Assembly (NCBI GenBank): GCA_022360015.1
Contig: JAKSDQ010000089.1
Coordinates: forward strand, 85,560 to 149,559
Source: Cytophagales bacterium
GTDB taxonomy: Bacteria > Bacteroidota > Bacteroidia > Cytophagales > Cyclobacteriaceae
Reading direction: 5' to 3'
Length of the DNA: 64,000 nucleotides
Positions 52,767-63,200 of the stretch are shown here, piece after piece. Under the pieces are notes generated by a model that saw nothing but the letters and a program-made list of their open reading frames with translations, was not told the origin of the DNA and did not search any database. Position 1 is the first letter of the stretch. Each line of letters opens with the position of its first letter. The position numbers were made by a program, and so were the translations under genes.

Positions 52767-53717
52767 TTATATGCGAATATTGCTTTTTTTGGTTCTGTAG
52801 ACTTCCGGGCTGATCCTCAGTCTGTTTTTGAATAATCGCCCAAATGAACTTGGGCTTTCAAAGCCTACTTCCGAACTAATTTCGGCGACAGATTTACGTG
52901 AATTGGCAAGCAGGTAACAGGCGAATCTTAACCGCTCGGTGGTAATATGTTCATAAGGTGTGATCCGGTATAAATCTTTGAAGGTCCTCAGAAAATGAAA
53001 AGGAGACATAGCTGCTTCCCGGCTAATTTCCGAAAGGGTAAGTTTTTTCATGAAATAAGCATTCATGTAATCCCTGGCGATATCGATCCTCCGGAGTAAT
53101 TCGAGTTTCGTGGATTTTTTCTTGTTTTGTATTCTATTGATCTTTTTAAGATGCTTTTGGTAGTTTTTTAATATTCTTTCCAGCAGTTTAAAGTGCAGTT
53201 GATCATAAAAAACCAGGTCCTTGTTTTTTTCTATAATTCCCCTCTTCAGGTTTTTTAATATTTTGCTTACCTGCAAATCCTGTTGATAGACACCTTCCGG
53301 AAAATAAAAGTTACCTGTTTGGGTATAATAAAAGGGAAAATCCAGCAGTTCGCCCTCCGAATTCACCAGATTTGAGAACACATCATTAACAATTTCTCCC
53401 TCAAAAGCCACAATGATCGATTCTACCGGATCGACTGAGTTCACTTCGCTATAATACGTTTGACCTTTATTAACGAGCAAGTAGCTACCCTCTCTTAGCA
53501 TATGCGATTGATTATCAACGTTATAGTATTGATATCCATGCAAAACACCCCTGAAGGTGAGCCTTGATATGTGCTTTCCCGAATGTAAATGATCGGCTTT
53601 GATATAGAAAGTATTGCCGGTAGAAAAATCCGGTTTATTTCCACTGATGGAACAATAATTATTACCATCGATCGCAGTCATAAGGCTGCTGCAATATGGA
53701 CAATAGGTACTTAACAT
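52767..53717 (-). CDS. AraC-family regulator with N-terminal CPYC
   Basis: 316 residues. The C-terminal ~100 residues carry two helix-turn-helix units (KLTLSEISREAAMSPFHFLR; SVAEISSEVGFESPSSFGRL). The N-terminal domain begins TYCPYCSSLMTAIDGNNYC: three cysteines in a zinc-ribbon-like spacing not usual in AraC proteins. The middle resembles a cupin-type ligand domain. Placed directly upstream of the SusCD operon on the same strand, it may control that operon. A hairpin terminator lies just upstream at 53734. Confidence 0.9.
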   Translation of the reverse strand: MLSTYCPYCSSLMTAIDGNNYCSISGNKPDFSTGNTFYIKADHLHSGKHISRLTFRGVLHGYQYYNVDNQSHMLREGSYLLVNKGQTYYSEVNSVDPVESIIVAFEGEIVNDVFSNLVNSEGELLDFPFYYTQTGNFYFPEGVYQQDLQVSKILKNLKRGIIEKNKDLVFYDQLHFKLLERILKNYQKHLKKINRIQNKKKSTKLELLRRIDIARDYMNAYFMKKLTLSEISREAAMSPFHFLRTFKDLYRITPYEHITTERLRFACYLLANSRKSVAEISSEVGFESPSSFGRLFKNRLRISPEVYRTKKSNIRI

Positions 53718-53733
53718 TTTAGGGAAAACAGCA

Positions 53734-53765
53734 ACAAACGCCTACTCGCAGGTCAAGGCGTTTGT
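53734..53765 (-). terminator. Probable terminator between the barrel and AraC genes
   Basis: ACAAACGCC and GGCGTTTGT pair over 9 bp around a 14-base loop. Read on the minus strand, it is followed by TGCTGTTTTCCC. It lies downstream of the outer-membrane barrel gene and upstream of the AraC start. Confidence 0.6.
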
Positions 53766-53880
53766 TTATACAATTAAATAAAATTTATGATCAGTTACAA
53801 ATCCCCTGGTTCGTGTTATTCTTAACCAATCAAAGGGGGTTTGTTGAAAAACATCAAAAAAAAGCTCAAAAATTAACCGG

Positions 53881-54681
53881 CTACCTCCTTCTTTTGATTT
53901 TTTTTGTCGATTTACCCTTTTTACGCTGTGATAAATTCATGTCAAACAGATAGGCAACAGACGCTTTGAGGCCCCCATTCACCGCCCTCAAATTATCACT
54001 ATATGCAAATAGCTGGTAAGGAAACTCCACACTACTGTCTTTTTTTCCCACAAAGGTACTACCCATTTCCAACCGAAAATCCACCATCAGTATATTGTTC
54101 CTGCCGGGTTTAAAAATCAGTCCCCCACCTATGTTTAACCCTAGTTGGAGCCTGTTGGGATGATTTATATTAGACTGATCGGCATCAAAAGATGGCTGAT
54201 CGAAAACAATTTCATAATCCAGACGCTCTGTACTCCACTCACCTTTCAACTCACTGTTTGAAATACTTCCTGAGCCGTTAATCCAGTAACTGATATTTGG
54301 CCCTGCATTCACGTACCATTGATAAGCTCCGTTTCCTTGCCGGACGTTAAACCTTCTGGTGAAAAGTAAAGGAATATCTATATGGTTGTAGGTAACGTCA
54401 TGTTTCAGTACCGGATCGAACTCTCCCCTCACCTTCTTACCCTTTTGAGAATAGGCAAATTCAAAATTTAAGGCAAAGTTTTCTTTGACTTCCACCACTG
54501 CGGCGATACCCAGGTTGATGCCTGGTTTTGGATGAAGCCTTATATCTTCTGTGTCTTCCTTGCTGGAAAAAAATGGCTTAAATGCCTGTAAACCTGCCTT
54601 TGGCCCGATGTATAATTGCCCGAAACAGTTCGGTAACAAGCAAAAAATCAGGCTTGCAAATAATATATACCTTTTGTTCAT
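53881..54681 (-). CDS. Outer-membrane beta-barrel protein, PorT-like
   Basis: 266 residues. Signal peptide (MNKRYILFASLIFCLLPNCFG), then eight or so amphipathic strands with the Bacteroidota outer-membrane beta-barrel pattern (YIGPKAGLQAFKPF, then FALNFEFAYSQKGKKV, DIPLLFTRRFNV, GLNIGGGLIF, VDFRLEMGSTFVG). After the last strand there is a very basic tail (RKKGKSTKKIKRRR) that must lie in the periplasm. It is divergent from the PorP/SprF gene. A general PorT-type role is possible but unproven. Confidence 0.85.
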   Translation of the reverse strand: MNKRYILFASLIFCLLPNCFGQLYIGPKAGLQAFKPFFSSKEDTEDIRLHPKPGINLGIAAVVEVKENFALNFEFAYSQKGKKVRGEFDPVLKHDVTYNHIDIPLLFTRRFNVRQGNGAYQWYVNAGPNISYWINGSGSISNSELKGEWSTERLDYEIVFDQPSFDADQSNINHPNRLQLGLNIGGGLIFKPGRNNILMVDFRLEMGSTFVGKKDSSVEFPYQLFAYSDNLRAVNGGLKASVAYLFDMNLSQRKKGKSTKKIKRRR

Positions 54682-54930
54682 GACAGTTTAGTTTTAGAAT
54701 TTTAGCGGATTTAATGGAAAAATTACATTTATACTACCTGAGTAAACAATTCACACAAGATCAAAGCACCTTGATCACCTTCAGTCTTATATTTAGTTAT
54801 GGTTGACATTAAAATGGACTTAATTTCTTTCGTTTATAAATCTATCTCTTTATGGTATAAGGGCTCGTTTTGGAATTAAAAGGCAGTTAATGGGTAAATA
54901 GGTACAACCTAATATAGGATAATTTCTCTT

Positions 54931-56304
54931 ATGCCAGTGAATCTGAACAGGAGATACAAGTCAAACAGCAGGAGATATTTTGCAGGTATAGTTAGAAAAA
55001 ACAGCACAATAGTATTATTTTTTTTCTTTCATTGCCTGTGTAGCCTTTCCTATGCCCAAAATTATCCGGTTTACAATCATTTTTATATGAACCCTTATTT
55101 ATACAATCCGGCGGAGGCAGGTAATGCGTTGCGTCCTGCAATCTTTGTAAACCATCGCCAGCAATGGCGAGGTGTCGAAGGCGCACCGGTAGTATCGACA
55201 TTAAGCTTTCATACCCCTTTTAACCGAAGTAATGCCAGGGCCGGACTCAATATATCGTCCTTCGAGCGGGGGCTGTTAACCACACTGGATGCCCACCTTA
55301 CCTATGGGTATGCAATCCCTATTTCGCCTGAGTCTTCTTTCAGACTGGCATTATCCGCCGGGTTGATTAGCCATTCCATCGATTTTTCGCAAGTGGATAA
55401 CCCTGATGACCCCGCTCTGGTCAATTTTTTAAATAATAATCAGCAATTAGCCGGCAAGTTTGGGGTCAAATACCAGTCTAACGGGCTCAATATCGGTATA
55501 GCCTTACCTCAATTATTTGCTCCCGATTATATCAATACGGCAAGTTTTGAAAACTATCGACTGAATCCATTCGATGAAGTGGTCTTCATGGTGTACTATA
55601 AAAAAAGGGCCGATGCCTACTTTAAAACCAAGAGAAGAGGCCGGGCAAGGTATACCAAAAAAGTCGAAGCACAATATGCTCCCCTGGAGTTACACTTTCT
55701 TTACCGGTATGCCAAGGCAGGAAACAATCAGTTTGAAGCATTGGCCAAGCTAAACTTAAGTCAGGCATTTTGGGTGGGAGCTTCATTCAGGCAGGGTTAT
55801 GGAATAACCGGTAATCTGGGGTTCAATTTCAGCAAATTTACCCTTGCCTATGCCTATGAGCCGGCATCGAAGCTTGTGAACGGACCATTTGATGGCTCCC
55901 ATGAAGTTCAGTTATCGTACCGGTTTGGTAAGGAAGTTAAAGGAAAGATCAGGCAGAAAAGATTAAAACCCCAGCCATCTAAAGTAAATCCTGCCAAGGC
56001 TGAAGGAGCGCATAAGGCCAGATATCAGATCACTGAAAACAAAGGTTATAAAAATACCGCCATCGATGCCAATGGTAAAAGGTTTCTGATATCCATTAAG
56101 TCCTTTACCGATTTTTCTCATGCCGATGCTTATCAGCAATACCTCAAAAAACGAAATTATGATGCCAGAATTCATTTTGATAAAAATAATAACACGTATC
56201 ATGTTTACATTTCAGAAGTTTCCAGGTACAGGGAAGCAAAAAATGAGTTAAAAAGAATCATGCAGAACAAGAAATTCAGAAAAGCTAAAATCATACAACC
56301 TTAG
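54931..56304 (+). CDS. PorP/SprF-family T9SS membrane protein fused to a SPOR domain
   Basis: 457 residues. After a signal (IVLFFFFHCLCSLSYA) comes the PorP/SprF barrel: NHFYMNPYLYNPAEAGN is diagnostic, followed by NHRQQWRGVEGAPVV and TLDAHLTYGYAIPI. Residues ~380-455 form a SPOR-type domain (KRFLISIKSFTDFSHAD, then TYHVYISEVSRYREAKNEL), which usually binds denuded peptidoglycan. PorP/SprF proteins help secrete type B T9SS cargo. The two large surface proteins that follow on the same strand are probable cargo. The fusion would tether the outer-membrane protein to the cell wall. Confidence 0.9.
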   Translation: MPVNLNRRYKSNSRRYFAGIVRKNSTIVLFFFFHCLCSLSYAQNYPVYNHFYMNPYLYNPAEAGNALRPAIFVNHRQQWRGVEGAPVVSTLSFHTPFNRSNARAGLNISSFERGLLTTLDAHLTYGYAIPISPESSFRLALSAGLISHSIDFSQVDNPDDPALVNFLNNNQQLAGKFGVKYQSNGLNIGIALPQLFAPDYINTASFENYRLNPFDEVVFMVYYKKRADAYFKTKRRGRARYTKKVEAQYAPLELHFLYRYAKAGNNQFEALAKLNLSQAFWVGASFRQGYGITGNLGFNFSKFTLAYAYEPASKLVNGPFDGSHEVQLSYRFGKEVKGKIRQKRLKPQPSKVNPAKAEGAHKARYQITENKGYKNTAIDANGKRFLISIKSFTDFSHADAYQQYLKKRNYDARIHFDKNNNTYHVYISEVSRYREAKNELKRIMQNKKFRKAKIIQP

Positions 56305-56361
56305 ATGGCACAGGTATTCCAGTTCATAACGCAAGTTTTCCAATCCATGGCCCAGGCGACA

Positions 56362-56508
56362 CCTTGTGCCTTCGTGCCTTTGTGGTTACAACAAGGCACC
56401 ACGAAGGCGCAAAGACCCCAGGAAATTGCTGGCGCATATCAAAAATTTACTGACGCAAGCGTATCGTGGCTGTTGCACAACGTTTTCGACAAAATTCTTT
56501 GTGTCTTG
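56362..56508. repeat. Dispersed repeat copy 3, between PorP and the surface protein
   Basis: An imperfect hairpin (left GTGCCTTCGTGCCTTTGTGG near 56366, right AAGGCACCACGAAGGCGC near 56393) is followed at 56466-56495 by the core GTGGCTGTTGCACAAC and TTTTCGACAAAAT, 28 bases of which equal copy 2. It lies inside the open frame in front of the true start of the next gene. Confidence 0.8.
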
Positions 56509-56592
56509 TGCCCCTCAACGTCGAAAGGATACAAGCGTCCCGTGACTGTTGTGTCACTTTCAACAGATCATCAATACTTTAAATGTAGAAAT

Positions 56593-59500
56593 ATGAAAGC
56601 TCCAAAAATCATCATAACCGCTTTTTTTCTCGTCACAGCCTTTGTTGCCAATACGCTGGGCCAGAAACCTGTAATTTCCAGTATTGATAAGCAAAATGCC
56701 TCTTTGGGCGAAATAATTTCCATTACCGGCTCCAATTTTGGTAATAACCTGGCCGATATCCGGGTTTTTGCCGGGGGGGCTGAAGCAACGGTAACCTTTG
56801 TCTCAGAACAGTTTATTGAAGCACAGGTTCCGGCCGGAGCCACATTTAACCGGATTTCGGTACATAATATCGGCAACGGACTTATCGGATACGCTACCAG
56901 CCATTTTGCCATCAGCTTTTCTGGCCAAAATGGTATAGACCCCTCCGATTTTGAAGCACAGGTGGATTATTTCGCCGAAAGGGGGCTATATGATATCTGC
57001 TTGTGCGATTTTAACATGGATGGGTTGCTGGATATTGCCGCTGCCAATGAGCAAAGTAGCTCCGTGTCCCTTTTCACTAACAATAGCACGCCCGGCAATA
57101 TCAATTACAGCAAAGGGTCAATATTTATCGGCAAGCCAACCATTAACATCAATTGTGGCGATCTGAATGGCGATGGGAAGCCAGATTTAGTGGTTTCCGA
57201 AGGAAATAACGGCAACCAGCTTTACATCTTTCAAAATACAACCGTATCTCCAACCATCAGCTTTTCTTCTCAAAGCGTGACCTTCACGGGTTCGGTACTT
57301 AGAAGGATTGAGATCAACGACCTTGACAACAATGGGAAACCCGAATTGATCATTACCAATTCAGGAAGTAATAAGGTGCTCTTCTTAGACAACCAAAGCA
57401 CCATAGCCAGTGTTGTATTCTCCCCCATTATTCACGAAATAACCATACCTCAGGCCTCACGGACCATGGGCTTGTCAGTGGAAGATTTAAACGGAGACCA
57501 ATTGCCTGAAATAGTAGTCAATCAATTCCTCACAGATAATGGGAACTGCTTTGTGATTCAAAACACCAGTTCACCCGGTAATTTTCAGTTCAACAATATT
57601 ATTGAATTAGGAATTCCAGGTACCATAGTCAACCTGAAAGTAGGAGATATAGACGGCGATGGTAAAAGAGATATCGTAGCTACCCAACTGCTAAGCTCTG
57701 CTATATCAATTTTTCTTAATGAAACAGCAGTCGGAGCAGCGCCCGGCTTTTCGGCACCGGTTAACTTCCCAGCCAATAACCGGCCCTGGGGCCTTGATTT
57801 TGGGGATTTGGATGGGGATAAAAAAAATGATATCGTCATTGGCTCCATCAGCAACATTAATCAGGTAACTGTTTTAAACAACAACAGCACACCCGGAAAT
57901 TTGCAATTTGACAGGGTTGTATTGAATGCAACCGATGTAAACCGTAATGTCAAAGTCGGAGATGTGGATGGTGATGCCAAGCCTGACATTGTCTTCACCA
58001 GCATCGATGACACCAACCTGGGTAGCCTGGCCTCTAATGTTTCCATATTCAGAAACCGGCAATGTGTATTTCCGGAGATTTTAAATGGAGACCCTATCAC
58101 TATCTGCAATGGAAATACTGAAAGATTACGGAGTACCCAGGCACCGGGGGCTACTTACCGGTGGCAGAAAGACAGTGAACCTCCTGTTAACACTACCGAT
58201 CCTTTTTTAGATATTACAGATGCTGGAATTTATAGAGTGACCGTAATCTCGGATGGCGGTTTATGTACGGTGGCTTCACCCTCCATCACCGTAAACGTTG
58301 ATGCAGGAACGATTCCCGGAGGCATCGTATTAAACAGTAATTCCCCTGTTTGTATCGGTGAAGTATTAAATCTGTCGGTTTCCGGTCCTCCGGGCACAAC
58401 TTATACCTGGCGGGGGCCTGATAATTTTAGTTCAACTGCACAAAATCCTGTCATTGCTGGTTTCAGCGAAGCCATGGTAGGCAAGTATTATGTTACCCCT
58501 AAACTCGGCAACTGTGCAGGTGCTGAAGAATCCCTGTTGATATCATCGGTTGAAACCCCATTTTTAGTCATTTCCAACCTTGGAAACGACAACTTATGTA
58601 TGGGGGACAACACAACGTTATCGGTCATTGACGATCCGGATTTCACGTACCGCTGGAAAAAGGACGGTGTCGACATTGGCGGCGCTATCGGTCATCAGTT
58701 TACTGTGACCGATAGCGGGTTATACACTGTGGCGATAGGGAATAAAAACGTGCCCGGTTGTTCCCCCCGTGAAACCCCACCTTATCAGATCAGTGTGTTT
58801 ACCCGGCCTACTGCGGATTTTAACAATGACAGCAAGCTTTGTTCCCAATCCCCTGTCTCCTTTACCAATCTATCTGCCTCGGACAACAATGCCAATGTCA
58901 CCTATTCCTGGAATTTTGGCGACAGCAATACCAGCTTGCAGGAAAACCCCACGCATACGTATAACGACGACGACAGTTATGACGTTCGTTTGAGAGTTGA
59001 GTATCAGGGGTTAACCTGTTTTGATGAAGTTACAAAGACCATTGTAGTGAATGAAACGCCATCAGTAGAAATTACCAGCGAAAACGATATGAAAGCCATT
59101 TGTCCGGGAGGCAGTGTTATGCTTTCAGTGGATGACTCGTATGACAATATCTCATGGAGTAATGGCAGCAATGCTAACAGCATAACCGCTGACCGTGAAG
59201 GTCTTTTTTCGGTAGAAGTAACAGAAAACGGATGTAGCACAAGCGATGACTTCACGGTAGGGCTTTTCCCTGTTCCCGACGTAGGTATCCAGGCAGAAAC
59301 CACGGTATTAAAGCTAGGCCGAAGCTTACAACTTACCGCTTCCGGGCTAGCCGATTATAGCTGGTTACCTGATGTGGATACATTAATCAATGATCCGTCG
59401 ATTGCCAGCCCGGAGGTAACCCCGGTTGAAACTACTACCTTCACGGTAAAGGGTACTGATGAAAACGGTTGTTATGGCGAGGCAAGCATTACCATAGAAG

Positions 59501-59787
59501 TCCGGGAAGGAAAAATCACAGACCGGATTAATCCCCATAAACTTTTCTCCCCTAACAATGATAATGTCGATGATAGCTGGATCATCGACGGTATTACCAA
59601 TTTTCCCGTATGCAGGATCAGTATCTTCGATCAAAAAGGCGTTATGGTCTTTGAGGCCAGCCCATACGCAAATTCCTGGGATGGGACTTTAAACGGTAAA
59701 CCGCTTAGTCAGGGCGTATACTATTATGTCATCGAATGTGGCTCAAGCGAGGACCGCAGAGCAGGGGCCATTACATTGATCAGGTAA
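56593..59787 (+). CDS. T9SS type B surface protein with IPT, FG-GAP, Ig/PKD domains
   Basis: About 1,064 residues from ATG 56593 (MKAPKIIITAFFLVTAFVAN), chosen because it begins with a signal peptide; the open frame continues back to 56305 through repeat DNA. Order: IPT/TIG domain (about 25-105), FG-GAP/VCBS repeats with DLNGDGKPDLVV and VGDIDGDGKRDIV motifs (about 115-490), Ig-like domains (500-730), a PKD domain (YSWNFGDSNTSLQENPTHTY), then an Ig-like domain and the type B sorting domain (HKLFSPNNDNVDDSWIIDG ... SWDGTLNGKPLSQGVYYYVI). It should be exported and fixed to the cell surface through T9SS. Adhesion or substrate binding is likely; no enzyme domain. Confidence 0.92.
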   Translation: MKAPKIIITAFFLVTAFVANTLGQKPVISSIDKQNASLGEIISITGSNFGNNLADIRVFAGGAEATVTFVSEQFIEAQVPAGATFNRISVHNIGNGLIGYATSHFAISFSGQNGIDPSDFEAQVDYFAERGLYDICLCDFNMDGLLDIAAANEQSSSVSLFTNNSTPGNINYSKGSIFIGKPTININCGDLNGDGKPDLVVSEGNNGNQLYIFQNTTVSPTISFSSQSVTFTGSVLRRIEINDLDNNGKPELIITNSGSNKVLFLDNQSTIASVVFSPIIHEITIPQASRTMGLSVEDLNGDQLPEIVVNQFLTDNGNCFVIQNTSSPGNFQFNNIIELGIPGTIVNLKVGDIDGDGKRDIVATQLLSSAISIFLNETAVGAAPGFSAPVNFPANNRPWGLDFGDLDGDKKNDIVIGSISNINQVTVLNNNSTPGNLQFDRVVLNATDVNRNVKVGDVDGDAKPDIVFTSIDDTNLGSLASNVSIFRNRQCVFPEILNGDPITICNGNTERLRSTQAPGATYRWQKDSEPPVNTTDPFLDITDAGIYRVTVISDGGLCTVASPSITVNVDAGTIPGGIVLNSNSPVCIGEVLNLSVSGPPGTTYTWRGPDNFSSTAQNPVIAGFSEAMVGKYYVTPKLGNCAGAEESLLISSVETPFLVISNLGNDNLCMGDNTTLSVIDDPDFTYRWKKDGVDIGGAIGHQFTVTDSGLYTVAIGNKNVPGCSPRETPPYQISVFTRPTADFNNDSKLCSQSPVSFTNLSASDNNANVTYSWNFGDSNTSLQENPTHTYNDDDSYDVRLRVEYQGLTCFDEVTKTIVVNETPSVEITSENDMKAICPGGSVMLSVDDSYDNISWSNGSNANSITADREGLFSVEVTENGCSTSDDFTVGLFPVPDVGIQAETTVLKLGRSLQLTASGLADYSWLPDVDTLINDPSIASPEVTPVETTTFTVKGTDENGCYGEASITIEVREGKITDRINPHKLFSPNNDNVDDSWIIDGITNFPVCRISIFDQKGVMVFEASPYANSWDGTLNGKPLSQGVYYYVIECGSSEDRRAGAITLIR

Positions 59788-60214
59788 AAATCATGAAAAA
59801 ATAAGCGCTTCGGAACATATTAAAACTTACAAGGATAAACTTTGCATAGTACAATTTAATCTAAAAATACCGCATAGCCCGCCAGTTGAAAAAATAGTAG
59901 TGCATCAGGACTCGTTGTTCACCGTAAATCGGACTGTAATCTATTGAAAACAGACCATTTGTACACTTCTTATTGTACGGAGAAACTCTTCAAAGGAGGA
60001 GTTATTGCATAACAAAAAAGGTTCCTTTTTACGCTTATATGGTACACGAAATACAATATTTAATTAGTTAGAAATACTTACATGACGTGGTTACCATGGC
60101 AGTTTAAGAGCAATACATAACATATAAAAAGGCTTTGTTTGGATTTTGGTCCTGAAATAAGGCGTTTATAACTTTTATTAACCAAATTGACCTGGCTAAA
60201 ACTTTTTTTACGAG
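59788..60214. other. Intergenic gap, no gene recognised
   Basis: 427 AT-rich bases between two surface-protein genes. No coding character, hairpin or repeat core was seen. It presumably contains a separate promoter for the giant gene. Confidence 0.45.
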
Positions 60215-63200
60215 ATGAGGACAATAAGAATATTCATATTTTTTTGTTGGTTAGGCGCAACGACTGCCTTCGGCCAAGAGGTTTGTAATAATAATGTCGA
60301 CGATGACGGGGATGGTTTTATAGATTGCTATGATTCCAACTGTGCCAACAATTCATTTTGCGACGGTACCTTTTTAGGCAATGACGTAAGCTGCCAGGCG
60401 CAGCCATCGGAGTTTCCGACATTTTCTATGAAAAAGGACTGGTTTTCCATAAATAAGACGGCAGTTCATTTCGGTAGATTAGCCATCGGTGACCTGGATA
60501 ACGATGGGATTCCCGAGGTGGTTAGTTTTAATACCTATGATGAGAGGCTTTATATATTGGATGGAAGTGATGGAGATATCAGGCGTTCGAGAAATGTCGC
60601 AAGCGAATACAGCAGGGTATTCGATCACGACATCGCCATCGCCCATATTGATGGGGATAATTGTGGGGATATCTTTGTTATGGGCCGAAGAAATAATAGC
60701 AATCAGTATGTGGTTGCACGATACGACTGTAATCTTAACAGGATATGGCGCAGGAATGTGGGTACTGTAGAACCGGGCACAATTGCTTTGGCAGACTTCA
60801 ATGGTGATGGTTCTGTAGAATTATATTATAAGAACGAAATACGCAACGCACACAATGGGGCCCGGCTGGTAGCTGGAGCAGGCGACTACGAACAAATGGC
60901 AAAAGCCACGGTAGCTGTGGATCTTCACGGTGACAGTGACCTGGAATTGGTAGAAGGTGGCAATATTTATGATATTGACCTGGGTGCCGGCACTGCCACA
61001 TTGATCGCCTCTATGCCGGGGTACAATGTTAAAGGTGACTTCAGTTCCTCCAGTGTGGCCGACTATAACCAGGATGGTCTGCTCGATATTATTGCCACTG
61101 GTGGGGATGATGCCGGAATAACCACGGTTTTCTTCTGGAGCCTCTCGCCAGATAGTACCGTACTCACTTATAGTGATGCCTTTGGCAACGGGGATTATCA
61201 AAATGGATGGGACAGAGGAACCGGCCGGGTGAATATCGCCGATATTAATGGCGATGGAAGACTCAACGCAACCTATGTCTCAGGAGAGTACCTTTACGCC
61301 TTGGATGATAATATGAACCAAATATGGCAATCACAAATTAATGAACAATCCTCAGGGTTTACAGGATGTACGCTTTTTGATTTTAACGGAGATGGTGTTT
61401 CCGAAATCGTTTACAGGGATGAAAGATGGCTATACATCATTGATGGAAAAGAGGGTACCCAATACCCGGGTGCGGCAGTACCATGTATATCCAGAACATT
61501 CATAGAATACCCGATTGTGGCTGATGTAGACGGAGACGGCGCCACCGAATTATGCGTAACCTGCGGATTTAATGATCAAAATGCCTGGACAAACTTTTGG
61601 ATTGAGGGGTATTCCGAAAACTCACATGTAAGGGTCTTTGAATCAGCAGGTGAGCCTTGGGTGCCTGCCAGGCGTCTTTGGAATCAACATGCTTATTTCA
61701 ATGTAAATATCAATGATGATTTAACCATTCCAAGAATTCAGCAAAAACATCACCTGACATTCTCTGTCGGCAACTGTACCTCCGGGCCGAACCGTCCGCT
61801 GAATTCATTTTTAAATCAATCACCTTATATGGACTCCAACGGATGCCCGGTATATGCCTCGCCCGACCTGGCCTTTGTGGTTAACTCATTAAGCGTGCAG
61901 GAGCCTGACTGTCCTGAAATGGATTTTCTTGTTTCTTTTGAAATTGAAAATTTAGGAGACATCGAATTAAACGGGGACCTTCCTATTACCTTTTATGAAG
62001 GAGACCCTAATACGGCAACTACCGACAAACTCAATACGGAAACTGTCACCGTCAATAATCTTGTACCCGGTGCCACAATGGCTATCAATGACCTGACAGT
62101 CCATGGTACTGGCGGAAGTTTTGTATTATACATTGTCTTAAATGATGATGGCACCACCATCCCATTAAGCCTGCCTAATACTGATTTTTTTGAATGTGAT
62201 TACGGCAATAACATACTTTCCGCAGACATTGAACCGATACCATTTTCACTATCGACGGAAACAACAGACAATACCGTCTGTGATGTTAACTTAACCGGAA
62301 ATGGCAGTGCCAGGGCTTATCGACTGGTGGGAACTACAGAAGAAACCGCCGACTATACATTTTACTGGTATAATGGTAATGCGGTGGGTACAACCCCTGA
62401 TTTTACAGGGCCGGTTTACTCGAATCTTTCTGATGGTGAGTATACCGTTTATGCACTTCATAGTACGGTGGGGTGTAGCTCAGATACAGTCACGGTTACT
62501 GTTGGTTTAACACCCGGAGCGGTAACAGCGGCCATAATCCTGCAAAATCCGTACACTAACTGTAACAATCCTAACGGACATTTACAGGCGGAAGTAAACG
62601 GTGGTGCCCCGGTCGGTCTTTTTAATTTTGCCTGGTATCAGGGAGATAATATTTTTACCTCTCCGTTGATTGGAACCAGTCACAACATCACCAATTTAGG
62701 TCCGGGGCAGTACACATTGCTAGTGACCGAAAAAAGCACGGGTTGTGAAACCATTGAAACCTATACGATCATAGATGGCTCTGTTCCCCCTGTGGTGACA
62801 GCTTCTGCTGATGATGCGAGTTGTCCCAATCCGACCTCAGGCAGGGTAACTGCGCAGGTAACAGGCGGCAATGGCGGGCATAGTTTTGCATGGTACATAG
62901 GAACTACTGTCAAACCGACGCCCGATTACACCACCAGGGTAGTTAATAATCTGGCTCCGGGTGATTACACTGTGGTGGCTACGAAAAATTCGGATCAGTG
63001 TTCATCCACTCCTATGACCGTTACCGTGGACATTCCATCCGACCCGGTGGTTACTGCCAACATGGTCGCAGTACAAACTTCCTGTGACACCGGCAATCCA
63101 AATGGTGCCGCCACGGCCCATGTGGGAGGGGTAACTGCCGGCTATACTTTCACATGGTACCAGGGACAGGGAACTACTGGTACAGTGGTAGGTAGTACTG

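Noticed and set aside
52574..52813. Plus-strand open frame between the SusC and AraC genes
   Set aside because: It overlaps the end of the AraC gene, has no homology pattern, and the minus-strand frame has better composition.
56305..56592. Open frame in front of the FG-GAP surface protein, as if it were its N terminus
   Set aside because: It translates the dispersed repeat and has no signal peptide, whereas ATG 56593 begins a clean one.
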